DNA of 64,000 nt from Acidimicrobiia bacterium (GCA_016871335.1 VFZF01000003.1:127205-191204); one strand, 5' to 3'. Counted from the first letter of the stretch, positions 7,255-16,816 are shown. Program-made: numbers and translations. Notes: generated by a model from the letters alone, not told the origin.

Positions 7255-10248
7255 ATGAGCAAGCGGCTGATTCGGCACATGGTCAGCGTTGTCGGTGTGA
7301 TGGCGGTGGTGGCGGTGTGGGCGTGGACGCCCGTGAGCGTGGGCGCGCAGGTGCCGGCGAAACGGCCGCTCGGCTACGACGCCGTGGATTATTGGCGGTC
7401 GATTGGCGGCACGCGGCTGTCGGATGACGGCCAGTGGCTCGCGTACTCGGTCACATCGCAGGCGCTGGATGGCGAACTGATCGTCCGCAACCTCACCTCC
7501 GGGCAGGAGTTCCGACATCCACGTGGAACGACGCCCAACTTCACGCCGGACAGCAAGTTCGTACTCTTCACCATCGTGCCTCCGAAGACGACCGACGATG
7601 AGCCTGCGGCGGCCGGTGCGGGCGCGCCGGCGGCGGGCGGCGAAGGCGAAGGTGCCGGCGGGGCTGCGGCCGCCGCTCGCAACGTGGCCGGCATCATGGC
7701 GCTGCCGAGTGGCCAGGTGACGACCGTGGATCAGATCGCCACGATCCGGCTTGCGGCTGAGTCGTCCACGTGGGTCGCCCTGCACAAGGGCCGCGCGCCG
7801 GCGGCCGGTGGCCGCGGTGGTCGCGCTGGTGGAGGGGCACGCGGTGGTGGAGCCCCATCGGCAGGCTCAGGGCAGGCCGCTGCGGCGGCTGGAGCAGCGG
7901 CCGAACAGACGCCCCCCGCTGAAGGCCGCGCAGGCGGCGCTCCCGCGACGCCGGAGAAGCGCAAGGACCCAGGCTCGGACCTGATCATCCGCAACCTGGC
8001 GACAGGCGCGGACATCACGATTCCCGAGGTCACGGAGTTCGCGTGGAACAAGGGCGGCACCTGGCTGGCCTACACCGTCTCATCGCCCGATGCGGCGAAG
8101 GACGGCGCGTTTGTGCGGCAGATGCGTGATGGCGCCGTGCGCACGCTGCACGCGGGCCGCGGCCGCTACAAAAGCCTCGCGTTCGACGATGCGGGGACGC
8201 AGCTGGCGTTTCTCAGTGATCAGGCCGAATACGAAAAGCCCGTCTCGCCGTTCCGCGTCTACTACTGGAAGGCCGGCGAGAACGCCGCGAGCGAACTGAT
8301 TTCCGGCGCCACGCGCGGCATGCCGGCAGGGATGGTCGTGCACGACAGCGCGCCCCGCTTCTCCGAAGACGGTCGCATGCTGCTGGTGAACACGGCGCCG
8401 CCGCCTCCGCCACCCGCGCCGACAGGCGCCAATGCGGGGCCGCGCCCGATCAACGTGGACCTGTGGCACTACCAGGATGGGCAGCTGCAGCCGATGCAGC
8501 GCGTACGCGCGACGCAGGAACGCAATCGCAGCTACCGCGCCGTCATGCACATCGGCGACAAGCGGTTCGTCCAGCTGGCGACGCCCGACCTGCCGACGGT
8601 GAATCCGACCGGCACGTCCCCGTGGGCCATCGGCACGTCGTCGCTGCCGTATGAGCAGGAAGTGTCGTGGGACCGCACCTACTCCGACGTGTTTCTCGTG
8701 GATGTGCGGAACGGCCAGCGTCGGCGGCTGCTCGAGAAGGTGGGCGGGGGCGCGACGTTGTCGCCCGGCGGACAGTATGTGACGTTCTTCGATGACACGA
8801 TCGGGCACTGGTTCGCGCAACGCGTGTCGGACGGTCTGCGCGTGAACCTGACCGAGCGGCTGCCGGTGAAGTTCTTCAACGAGTCGCATGACTCGCCGAG
8901 CCAGCCCGGCTCGTACGGGATGGCCGGGTGGACTGACAACGACCGGACGATCTGGATTAACGACCAGTACGACGTCTGGGAAATCCGTCCCGACGGTACG
9001 AACGCACGGATGGTGACGGGTGGCGAAGGCCGCAAGCAGCAGATGGTCTTCCGGTACCGGTCGCTCGATCCGGAACAGCGCACGATTCCGTCGTCAGGTC
9101 CGGTGTTGCTGTCGGCGACCAACGATCGTACGAAGGCCACCGGGTTCTTCCGGGTGACGACGTCGGCCGGCACACCACAGCAGGTGGTGATGCTCGACAA
9201 GCGGTTCGGCGCGGTGACGAAGGCAAAAAACGCGGACCGGTTGTTGTTCACGCTGACGCGGTTTGAGGAGTTCGCGAATCTGTGGGTGAGTGACGGCAAC
9301 TTCGGCAACATGCAGAAGGTGTCTGACGCGAATCCCCAGCAGGCCGAATACGTGTGGGGCACGTCGGAGCTGATCGAGTACATCAATGCGGATGGCATCA
9401 AGCTCCGCGCCATCCTCACGAAGCCCGAGAACTTCGATCCCGCGAAGCAGTACCCGCTGATGGTCTACATCTACGAAGGCCTGACCGACGGGCTGCATGC
9501 GTACGGGACGCCCAACGTCGGCACGAGCGTCAATATCGCGCGCTACGTGAGCAACGGCTACATCGTCCTGCAGCCGGACATCATCTACAACACCGGATTC
9601 CCAGGTGAAGATGCCGAGAAGTGCGTGATCCCCGCTGTGAACACGGTGGTCGCGCAGGGCTACGTTGATCCGAAGCGCCTGGGCATCCAGGGGCACTCGT
9701 GGGGCGGCTATCAGATCACGCACCTCATCACGCGTACGAACATGTTCGCTGCGGTGCAGGCCGGCGCGTCGGTGTCGAACATGATCAGCGCCTACGGCGG
9801 TATCCGCTGGGGCACCGGCATGGTGCGCCAGTTCCAGTACGAAAAGACGCAGAGCCGCATTGGCGCTCCGCCATGGGACAAGACGCTCGAATTCATTGAA
9901 AATTCGCCGATCTTCTGGGTCGAGAAGGTGCAGACCCCCTACCTGACGATCCACAACGATGCCGATGACGCGGTACCGTGGTATCAGGGGATTGAGTTCT
10001 TCACGGCGCTGCGCCGGCTGGGGAAGGAAGCGTATTTCTTCAACTACAACGGCGAACTGCACGGCTTGCGGAACCGCGACAACATGAAGCACTGGACCGT
10101 GCATCAGGACGAGTTCTTCGACCACTACCTGCTGGGCAAGCCGAAGCCCGAGTGGATGCAGAAGGGCGTGCCGTTCCTCGAGCGCGGCACGCGCGACGTG
10201 TTGCCGATGTTCAAGCGCGCGACGCCGCCGCCCGCAGGCGGCAAGTAG
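7255..10248 (+). CDS. Secreted S9 (prolyl oligopeptidase) family peptidase with Ala/Gly-rich inserts
   Basis: 997 residues from the ATG at 7255. That start is preferred over longer readings because GAGGAG lies 5-10 nt upstream and a signal peptide follows (IRHMVSVVGVMAVVAVWAW). A beta-propeller region covers most of the N-terminal 700 residues; the C-terminal alpha/beta hydrolase carries the triad Ser815 (GHSWGGY), about Asp904 (HNDADDAVP) and His936 (GELHG). Two Ala/Gly/Arg/Pro-rich inserts (about residues 119-142 and 181-240) interrupt propeller blades. It probably cleaves short peptides in the periplasm or extracellularly. The exact S9 subfamily is not certain; the GHSWGGY motif favours the acylaminoacyl-peptidase/DPP side. 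Confidence 0.93.
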   Translation: MSKRLIRHMVSVVGVMAVVAVWAWTPVSVGAQVPAKRPLGYDAVDYWRSIGGTRLSDDGQWLAYSVTSQALDGELIVRNLTSGQEFRHPRGTTPNFTPDSKFVLFTIVPPKTTDDEPAAAGAGAPAAGGEGEGAGGAAAAARNVAGIMALPSGQVTTVDQIATIRLAAESSTWVALHKGRAPAAGGRGGRAGGGARGGGAPSAGSGQAAAAAGAAAEQTPPAEGRAGGAPATPEKRKDPGSDLIIRNLATGADITIPEVTEFAWNKGGTWLAYTVSSPDAAKDGAFVRQMRDGAVRTLHAGRGRYKSLAFDDAGTQLAFLSDQAEYEKPVSPFRVYYWKAGENAASELISGATRGMPAGMVVHDSAPRFSEDGRMLLVNTAPPPPPPAPTGANAGPRPINVDLWHYQDGQLQPMQRVRATQERNRSYRAVMHIGDKRFVQLATPDLPTVNPTGTSPWAIGTSSLPYEQEVSWDRTYSDVFLVDVRNGQRRRLLEKVGGGATLSPGGQYVTFFDDTIGHWFAQRVSDGLRVNLTERLPVKFFNESHDSPSQPGSYGMAGWTDNDRTIWINDQYDVWEIRPDGTNARMVTGGEGRKQQMVFRYRSLDPEQRTIPSSGPVLLSATNDRTKATGFFRVTTSAGTPQQVVMLDKRFGAVTKAKNADRLLFTLTRFEEFANLWVSDGNFGNMQKVSDANPQQAEYVWGTSELIEYINADGIKLRAILTKPENFDPAKQYPLMVYIYEGLTDGLHAYGTPNVGTSVNIARYVSNGYIVLQPDIIYNTGFPGEDAEKCVIPAVNTVVAQGYVDPKRLGIQGHSWGGYQITHLITRTNMFAAVQAGASVSNMISAYGGIRWGTGMVRQFQYEKTQSRIGAPPWDKTLEFIENSPIFWVEKVQTPYLTIHNDADDAVPWYQGIEFFTALRRLGKEAYFFNYNGELHGLRNRDNMKHWTVHQDEFFDHYLLGKPKPEWMQKGVPFLERGTRDVLPMFKRATPPPAGGK

Positions 10249-10251
10249 TTC

Positions 10252-10674
10252 GTGCGGATTCACCGCCTTGACCCCGCCGTGCCGCTGCCGTCCTATCAGA
10301 CGGCCGGCGCGGCGGGCTTCGATCTGGCGTCCAACGTCGAGATGACGATTGCGCCCGGGGCGATCGTCCTCATTCCCACCGGACTCGTCGTGGAGGTGCC
10401 TGCCGGGCACTTTCTCGGCATTTTTGCGCGCTCCAGCACCCCCCTCAAGCGCGGGCTCATTGTCGCCAATGGCGTCGGCGTGCTCGACAGCGACTACTGC
10501 GGGCCCGCCGACGAACTCAAGATCCAGGTCATGAACGTGACCGAACGCCCGGTCACCGTGCTCAAGGGTGAACGCATTGCTCAGGGCGTGGTGCTGCCGT
10601 ACGTGCGCGTGGACATCGAAGAGGGCACTGGCGCAACGGCGGTGTCACGTGGGGGCTTCGGATCTACTGGGTGA
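10252..10674 (+). CDS. dut: dUTP diphosphatase
   Basis: Trimeric dUTPase, 140 residues, converting dUTP to dUMP and pyrophosphate. All five motifs are present in order: AGFDL, the GIFARSST arginine-serine motif, GVLDSDYCG, KGERIAQG and the C-terminal glycine-rich arm RGGFGSTG. It starts at GTG 10252, three bases after the stop of the S9 peptidase gene, so it is probably co-transcribed with that gene although functionally unrelated. The second base pair of the usual catalytic Asp motif appears as VLDSDY, as expected. Confidence 0.93.
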   Translation: MRIHRLDPAVPLPSYQTAGAAGFDLASNVEMTIAPGAIVLIPTGLVVEVPAGHFLGIFARSSTPLKRGLIVANGVGVLDSDYCGPADELKIQVMNVTERPVTVLKGERIAQGVVLPYVRVDIEEGTGATAVSRGGFGSTG

Positions 10675-10810
10675 GCTGCTGGGCGGGTGGGACGCACTGC
10701 GCTTCTTGCGGCGCTCACGGGTGACGTGCTCGGCGGCGGCCGAGTTGGTCGACCGCGTCGAGCGGCAACTTCGCACGATGATCGAAGACCTTCGGCCTCA
10801 CCCGAGGTGA
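10649..10810 (+). CDS. Possible 53-residue small protein overlapping the dut end
   Basis: A GTG-initiated frame reads VGASDLLGELLGGWDAL and continues with a charged, helix-like C-terminal half (ELVDRVERQLRTMIEDLRP). Third-codon GC is high, but that holds for much of this DNA. No ribosome site or recognised family supports it. The rest of the gap to 10950 holds no other feature that I can see. Confidence 0.22.
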   Translation: MGASDLLGELLGGWDALRFLRRSRVTCSAAAELVDRVERQLRTMIEDLRPHPR

Positions 10811-10950
10811 CACTCGGCACGGAGGGTCGGCTCATGGGTGACTTGTGCCGGAGCGTTCTCGATCGCGAGGCGCTGACCAGGGCAGGTCTGGCGCCCATCG
10901 CAGCACCGGCTGTTCCGGGCGCCTGACGCTGGTCTTCGCGTGTGGTAGCC

Positions 10951-11733
10951 CTACCAGCGCAGAACGAGGGCGCCGCCACCCGGTGTGGCCACGGGGGTGA
11001 TCGACCATGACTGGGCGTCGTGCCCGCGCGTGACCGTCCAGGCCGCAGCCAGGCCCATCGCGGCTCCAAATACGGTGTCGCTGACCCAGTGCGAGCGGTC
11101 GCGTACCCGCGTCAGGCCGACGAAGCCGGCCGCCGCATACGCGGGGACACCCGCCTTCCATCCGAAGTGCCGATGCAGCACGCCTGCGGTGGCAAACGTC
11201 GCCGACGTGTGGCCCGACGGAAACGCGTGGTCACCGCCGGATGGCCGGGTACGATTCACGCTGAGCTTGAGCACCCAGGTGGTCACCCCAGTCAGCGCCT
11301 GCACGCGAATCAGATCGCTGCCGACATGGGCCGTCAGTCGATGGTCGATCAGGGTGCCGACCGCCCAGGTGCCAATCGCAATGCCACCCTGCGTCCAGCC
11401 GTCCCCGCCAACCTTGCCGATCTTCGTCCATGACGCCGCCGGATGATCGATCGTCCAGTCGTCCACCTGGTCGTCATCGCGACTCGTCACGATGGCGGCT
11501 GATCCTCCGATGCCAAGGATCGTCACCGTCCGGAGGCTCGGGAAGTCCTTCAGGTCGCGGCCGAGATTCTGAAAGAGGTGGGTGAACGGATTGGGTTCGA
11601 GTGAGGGTGGGTCAGGTTGGGTATGTAGGGCCGCCTGCACTGGAGGCGGCCAACCTCGGTTGGGTAGGGTTGGGTGCGGTAATGCCGCGGCGGCGGTCAC
11701 GAGCGCGGCGGTGATCCAGGAGGTGAACAACAC
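10951..11733 (-). CDS. PAP2-family phosphatase, exported or membrane-bound
   Basis: 260-residue type 2 phosphatidic-acid phosphatase family protein. The three signature motifs are KLSVNRTRP, PSGHTSA and RVRDRSHWVSD, giving the Lys-Arg, Ser-Gly-His and Arg-His-Asp active-site residues. Likely substrates are lipid phosphates or undecaprenyl pyrophosphate. A hydrophobic N-terminus (LFTSWITAALVTAAAAL) is followed by a Pro-rich spacer, LPNRGWPPPVQAALHTQPD, encoded by a dispersed palindromic repeat (11626-11653) inserted before the conserved domain. The start is GTG 11733, 6 nt after an extended -10 (TGATATCCT). The substrate is not determinable here. Confidence 0.87.
   Translation of the reverse strand: MLFTSWITAALVTAAAALPHPTLPNRGWPPPVQAALHTQPDPPSLEPNPFTHLFQNLGRDLKDFPSLRTVTILGIGGSAAIVTSRDDDQVDDWTIDHPAASWTKIGKVGGDGWTQGGIAIGTWAVGTLIDHRLTAHVGSDLIRVQALTGVTTWVLKLSVNRTRPSGGDHAFPSGHTSATFATAGVLHRHFGWKAGVPAYAAAGFVGLTRVRDRSHWVSDTVFGAAMGLAAAWTVTRGHDAQSWSITPVATPGGGALVLRW
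11626..11653. repeat. 28-nt palindromic repeat, copy 1, inside the PAP2 coding sequence
   Basis: The form is TAGGGCCGCCT-N7-AGGCGGCCAA with a perfect 8-bp stem. An identical frame with a different 7-nt loop occurs at 27860-27887. This copy is flanked by GGTTGGGT/GGGTTGGG-type sequence and is translated as part of the PAP2 N-terminal spacer. Confidence 0.8.
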
Positions 11734-11739
11734 GCGCGG

Positions 11740-11745
11740 AGGATA
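11740..11745 (-). promoter_or_regulatory. Extended -10 (TATCCT) 6 nt before the PAP2 GTG
   Basis: Minus-strand TGA-TATCCT ends 6 nt before GTG 11733, a spacing that would place the transcription start at the start codon. No Shine-Dalgarno sequence is visible. Confidence 0.4.
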
Positions 11746-12420
11746 TCAGCGCGAGAGGCCGAATGCGAAGCCGATCGCTGCGTGGTGCGACAACGCGGTC
11801 ATCCGTCCGGTGCCGTTGTGCGCGGTGGTGATCGTCGGGCGCGCGTATGTGAGTTTGTATTCGGTCACAAGCGAGAGGCGCCCCTTCATCCGGATATCGA
11901 ATCCGGCGGCGAGATGGGCACCGAGGCCCGCGTATTCGTACTGTTCCTGCGAGATACCGAAGATGGTCGTCTCCGCGTGGGGCAGCGTGATGCCGGCGCC
12001 GGCCCGCGTGATGAAGGCGTACGGAGCCTCGCCGTACGCCGTGCGTCCGAACGGCCGCCGATTGATGACGTTGAGGACCAGATAATTCAATCCGTGCGTC
12101 ATCTGATACCGGGTCACCTCAGGACCAAGTTCCGCCGGCCTGGCAATCACCTTCTGGTGAATGAACTCAAGCTCCACGCCCAGGCGCCGGCCCTCATCGA
12201 GGAAGCGTCCCAGCCGCCATCCGTAATACTGCGGCGACGTAAACGGCTGCGACTCGAATGAGACCTTCGGGTAGGTGATGTCATACCCATCCCCCGTGAC
12301 CCTCACATCCGCCGGCCGTGTCGAATCGGCGCCCAAATACACGCCCGCATACCACTGCGCCGACGCCACACCCGGCACCAGCGAGAGCGCCCCCACCACG
12401 ATCAGCACCCGCATTCCCAT
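11746..12420 (-). CDS. Outer-membrane beta-barrel protein of unknown function
   Basis: 224 residues with a clear signal peptide (MRVLIVVGALSLVPGVASA-QW) followed by alternating amphipathic strands typical of an eight-stranded barrel. Examples are WYAGVYLGADS, YYGWRLGRFL, LGVELEFIHQ, HLAAGFDIRM and SLVTEYKLTYARP, ending in AAIGFAFGLSR. No enzymatic motif was recognised; OmpW-, OmpA-barrel- and PagL-like barrels all look like this. It ends 12 nt before the PAP2 start on the same strand, so a functional link in envelope lipid handling is possible but only inferred. Confidence 0.7.
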   Translation of the reverse strand: MGMRVLIVVGALSLVPGVASAQWYAGVYLGADSTRPADVRVTGDGYDITYPKVSFESQPFTSPQYYGWRLGRFLDEGRRLGVELEFIHQKVIARPAELGPEVTRYQMTHGLNYLVLNVINRRPFGRTAYGEAPYAFITRAGAGITLPHAETTIFGISQEQYEYAGLGAHLAAGFDIRMKGRLSLVTEYKLTYARPTITTAHNGTGRMTALSHHAAIGFAFGLSR

Positions 12421-12499
12421 CCCCCATTCTCGCCCATCCGCCCATCCGCCCAGGGTGGAGTATCGTTAGTGGCTGGGTTTGGGGCCCGGGGAGAAAGAA

Positions 12500-14029
12500 G
12501 TGACTGACACCAAGGCGTTGCTGACGAAGTTGGGAATTGAAGAAGTCAATGCGGGGGCGTGTATCGGTCCTGATGGCTGGATGCAGGACGATGAGGCCGG
12601 GCGGATTGTATCGATCAATTCATCCACCGGTGAACCCATTGCGAGCGTGATGCTGGCGACCGAAGCGACCTGCGATCAGGTGGTCGCCGCGTCGGCCGAG
12701 GCGTTCGCGCGATGGCGTGAAGTGCCGGCACCCAAACGTGGCGACCTGGTGCGCGACCTGGGCAATGCCCTGCGCGAGATGCAGGAACCGCTGGGCGACC
12801 TGGTCAGCCTCGAGATGGGGAAAATCCGCGCCGAAGGCCACGGCGAAGTGCAGGAGATGATCGACATCTGCGACTTCGCCGTCGGCTTGTCCCGGCAGTT
12901 GTATGGCCTGACGATGGCGTCCGAACGGCCGGGGCACCGGATGATGGAGCAGTGGCATCCGCTCGGCCCGGTCGGCGTGATCTCGGCCTTCAATTTTCCG
13001 GTCGCGGTGTGGGCATGGAACTCCGCGCTGGCGGCGGTTTGTGGTGACTCGACGATTTGGAAGCCGGCCGAACCCGCGCCGCTCTGTGGCGTGGCTGTGC
13101 AGCACATCTGCAATCGGGTGATGGCCGATCACGGTGTCACCGGGATCTTCTCCCTTGTTGTCGGCACGGGCAGCCAGGTCGGCGAGCGACTGATTCGCGA
13201 CCCGCGTGTGCCGCTGATCTCATTCACCGGGTCCACCGCCGTCGGCCGCCATGTCGGTGAAGTCGTCGCGGGTCGGTTCGGCAAGTCGATTCTCGAACTG
13301 GGCGGCAACAATGCCATCATCGTGTGTGAGGACGCGCGTCTGGATCTGGCAACACGCGCGATCCTGTTCGGCGCCGTCGGAACGGCGGGACAGCGGTGCA
13401 CGACGACGCGCCGGCTGATTGTGCATCGGTCGATTGCGGCCGACCTGGTGGCGCGCCTGGCGACGGCCTATCAGCAGGTGCCGCTTGGTGATGCCCTCGA
13501 TCCGAAGACCCTGATGGGGCCGCTGGTCAACATGTCCGCGGTGGACAGCATGTGCGACGCGATCGAGCAGGCGCAGGCGCAGGGGGGCGAGATCGTGTGT
13601 GGCGCCAAACGGCGTCCGGACATCGGGCCGTTCTTCGTGGAGCCGACGATCATCCGCATGCCCGCGCAGACGGCCATCGTCACACACGAGACCTTCGCGC
13701 CGATTCTCTACGTGATGGAGTACGACACGTTTGATCAGGCCCTCGCGATGCACAACGACGTGCCGCAGGGGCTCTCGAGTGCGATCTTCACCGAGAGCAT
13801 GCGTCGCGCCGAGGAGTTCCTCTCCGCGCGCGGGTCCGACTGCGGGATCGCGAACGTCAACATCGGCACCTCCGGCGCCGAAATCGGCGGCGCGTTCGGC
13901 GGCGAAAAAGAGACTGGCGGCGGCCGCGAATCGGGCTCAGATGCCTGGAAGGCCTACATGCGCCGCCAGACCAACACCGTCAACTGGTCCGAGAAACTCC
14001 CGCTCGCGCAGGGGATTACGTTCGGGTAA
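12500..14029 (+). CDS. ALDH7-type aldehyde dehydrogenase (alpha-aminoadipate semialdehyde / piperideine-6-carboxylate dehydrogenase)
   Basis: NAD-dependent aldehyde dehydrogenase, 509 residues from GTG 12500, which has GGGGAGAAAG just upstream; a TTG 21 nt earlier is a weaker alternative. The catalytic Cys300 lies in GTAGQRCTTTRR and the general base Glu266 in LELGGNN. These blocks, with SAFNFPVAVWAWN and FTGSTAVGR, are the signature of the ALDH7/antiquitin branch, which oxidises alpha-aminoadipate semialdehyde to 2-aminoadipate in lysine catabolism. It stands alone, convergent to the BNR pseudogene. Other semialdehyde substrates remain possible. Confidence 0.88.
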   Translation: MTDTKALLTKLGIEEVNAGACIGPDGWMQDDEAGRIVSINSSTGEPIASVMLATEATCDQVVAASAEAFARWREVPAPKRGDLVRDLGNALREMQEPLGDLVSLEMGKIRAEGHGEVQEMIDICDFAVGLSRQLYGLTMASERPGHRMMEQWHPLGPVGVISAFNFPVAVWAWNSALAAVCGDSTIWKPAEPAPLCGVAVQHICNRVMADHGVTGIFSLVVGTGSQVGERLIRDPRVPLISFTGSTAVGRHVGEVVAGRFGKSILELGGNNAIIVCEDARLDLATRAILFGAVGTAGQRCTTTRRLIVHRSIAADLVARLATAYQQVPLGDALDPKTLMGPLVNMSAVDSMCDAIEQAQAQGGEIVCGAKRRPDIGPFFVEPTIIRMPAQTAIVTHETFAPILYVMEYDTFDQALAMHNDVPQGLSSAIFTESMRRAEEFLSARGSDCGIANVNIGTSGAEIGGAFGGEKETGGGRESGSDAWKAYMRRQTNTVNWSEKLPLAQGITFG

Positions 14030-14054
14030 ACGCGACGTTCTTGCACGTTTTGAG

Positions 14055-14080
14055 TTTCACCATGGCCCTTCATGGTGAAA
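14055..14080. terminator. Hairpin between convergent genes
   Basis: A perfect 10-bp stem, TTTCACCATG / CATGGTGAAA, with a 6-nt loop sits in the 56-bp space between the dehydrogenase and BNR stops. A-rich and T-rich stem ends flank it, but no long T-run follows on either strand, so termination strength is uncertain. Confidence 0.5.
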
Positions 14081-14085
14081 AAGCT

Positions 14086-16771
14086 CTACATCAAGAGCAA
14101 TCGCACGCGTTCGAGAGCGACTGCGACCGCCGCTTCCTGCGCGATCGTGGGACGTGCATCAGCGCTTTGCAGTGCACGCAACAGCGCGGGCAGCGGCGCA
14201 TAGGCCTGCTGAATCTGCGCGAGGCGCTCGGGCGAGGCGCCGGGGCGCAGGGCGGCGAGCTGACTGATCAAGTCGTTGACCGTCCGTGACAGCGTGAACT
14301 GCAGCGTCAGGTCGCCCATGGTGGTTTGCACGCGTGGGTCCATGCGCACAGTGACCGCCTGCCGATACACCTGACCGCCGACGGTGAGTCGGACCTGATA
14401 CGTTCCCGGCAGCACCCACACGCCGTGTGGACTCCGAGGCGTGTTGCTGCGGATGGCGACGATGGCGTACCTGAAACTGGTCACCGGCGGCGGATACCGC
14501 ACATCCCACACGAACCTGTGCAGGCCTGGTGTCGCCGCGAGTCGCTGTGTCGGCCGGATCCAGTAGTCCGGCAGATTGGGCGCGTCGACGGGAGGCGGCT
14601 CGGGATCGTCGCTGGAGTAGCGACGCACGACAGGGCCGTCCACTTCCACGATCTCGAGCGTGACCGGTCCCTTTACGTCAGGGCCGAGGAAATAATTGAC
14701 GGTCACCCCATCCGGCGGATTCGGCATGGCGGGTTCGTCCGGCGGCAGCGGCGTGTCGGTGTTCTTGTTCCACCGGAATCGCCACGCGACCGGCGGCCGG
14801 AAGAGATACGCCGCCGACGCGGTGACTGAGGGCGTGATCTGCCGCAGCGGCGAGATGTCGTCGAGAATCCAGAAGCCACGGCCATGGGTGCCGACCACAA
14901 GGTCGGCATCCTTGATGACGAGGTCCCGAATCGACGTCGCGGGCATGTTCAACCGCAGCGACTGCCACTGATCCCCATCGTCAAACGACACGGACACATT
15001 GAGTTCACTCGCGGCAAACAGCAGGCCGCGCCGGACAGGGTTTTCACGCACCGCGTTGATCGTCGCCCCATCGGGCAGGCCGGAGACGATGCGCCGCCAG
15101 GACTTGCCGGCGTCACGTCGGTCCAGGTGGTGCCGCCGTTCCGTGTCACGTGCACGAGGCCATCGTCGGTGCCGATCCAGATCGTGTCGCGGTCGATGTA
15201 GGACGGGCCGATCGTGTAGATCACGCCGCGCTGCATCGGTTGCGCGGTCGGCCGCGACCGGTACACGCCGATGCTGGCCGGCACCTCCCAGGTGCGGCGG
15301 GTGAGGTCCTGGCTGATCTGCGTCCATTGCCGGCCGCCGGTGGTCGTTTTCCAGAGTGTGTTGGATGCGAAATAGAGCGTGCGCGGATCGATCGGAGAAA
15401 ACAGAATGGGCTGGGTTCTCACCGTGCGATCGCCGGGATCGCGCGGTGGCGACACGTTCTGCGTCTGGCGCGTGCGACGGTCATACCGTGTCACCTTGCC
15501 GCCGTACACGATGTCCGGATCCAGCGGATCCGGCGCCACATATCCGTATTCCTCGACGCCCACAGGACTCCATTCACGAAAGGTGATCTGGTCCTCGTCG
15601 CCGCGGCTCTGCACACAGGCCGAGCCTGATTCCTGCTGGCCGCCACACACACGATAGGGAAACGCGTTGTCGGTACTCACGTGGTAGAACTGCGCAGTCG
15701 GCTGGTTGTACCAGGAACTCCATGTCCGTCCGCCGTTGAGGGTGACAATGGCACCCTGGTCGGCGGTCATGAGGATGATGTCCGGCTGCGTGGGGTGAAT
15801 CCACATGCGCTGATAGTCGTCGCCACCGGGCGCGCCACCACGCGCGAATCGGTATTGGTGCGACGCCACGTCTCGCCGCCATCGTCGGATCGGAAGATGC
15901 CGCCGTTGCGTCCCGCATCAACGGCGGCGTAGAGACGCGTGCGGTTGCTCGGCGCGACGGTGATGCCGAGGCGTCCGAGGCCCTCCTCATACGTCGGCAG
16001 ACCGGTGGTCTGCGGCCGCCATGTGGTGCCGCCGTCGGTGGACTTGAACAGACCACTGCCAGGGCCCGTCCCTACCGCGTTTTCCCACGGCCCCTGGCGT
16101 TGTTCCCAGAGGACCGCGTACACCGTGTGTGAATCGACCGGGTCGAATGCGAGGTCGATGCCGCCGGTGTTCTCGTCCTTGTAGAGCACCCTCTCGAACG
16201 TCTGACCGCCGTCGAGTGATCGGAAGATGCCGCGTTCGGTGCGGGGACCGTAGGGATGACCCAACACGGCGACGAACAACCGATTGGCATTGGCAGGGTC
16301 GACGATGATTTGAGGAATCTGCTGGGCGTCTCGAAGCCCGAGATGCGTCCAGGTGCGGCCGGCGTCGGTGGATTTGTACATGCCGTCGCCGGTGGAGAGG
16401 TCCGGGCGGGGCATGCCTTCGCCGCTGCCGACGTACACGATGTTCGGATCCGATTCGGCGACCGCGATGGCGCCGATCGACCCTGTGGACTGGTCGTCGA
16501 AAATCGGATTCCACGTGCGCCCGGCATCGTCGGTCTTCCAGACGCCGCCGTTGACCACGCCGACGTAGAAGGTGAAAGGCTGCGACGGCACACCGGACGC
16601 CGCCTTGGTCCGGCTGGCGCGGAGCGGACCGATAGGGCGCCAGGTCAGTTCGGAGAACAGCCCCGGAGAAAATGCCGGTGACGAAGGCTGGCGGGTGGTG
16701 CCCAGCAGCGAGACGGCGAGCAGACTGCCGCAGAGGAAGACGCCAAGGGTCACTCGGAACGCGGGTCGCAT
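14086..16771 (-). pseudogene. Decayed BNR/sortilin-like propeller protein (three frames, two internal deletions)
   Basis: The protein reads in one frame from the ATG at 16771 (signal FRVTLGVFLCGSLLAVSLLG, then Asp-box repeats such as VWKTDDAGRTW and MYKSTDAGRTW) to about 15845. It moves to a second frame with PGGDDYQRMWIHP as far as about 15110, then a third frame (GKSWRRIVSGLPDGATINAV) to the stop at 14086. Compared with the intact relative at 24971-27841, roughly 40-50 residues are absent at each junction, so these are out-of-frame deletions rather than single-base errors. Both junctions fall next to repeated Asp-box sequence, consistent with repeat-mediated deletion. The ancestral product was a secreted multi-blade propeller of unknown ligand. 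Confidence 0.8.
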
Positions 16772-16810
16772 GGCGTGAGTGTGCCCCAGTTCAGAGGCGG
16801 GGGCGTCGGG

Positions 16811-16816
16811 TACAAT
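16811..16816 (+). promoter_or_regulatory. -10 element TACAAT, 8 nt before the wbpB-like GTG
   Basis: TACAAT (5 of 6 to consensus) is followed by 8 nt and then GTG 16825. No ribosome-binding site is present, so a leaderless mRNA is likely. No good -35 hexamer is visible (best is TTCAGA with a 15-nt spacer). Confidence 0.55.

Noticed and set aside
9094-10410. 438-codon minus-strand frame opposite the S9 catalytic domain
   Set aside because: Shadow of the high-GC S9 gene, whose catalytic triad and length are intact on the plus strand.
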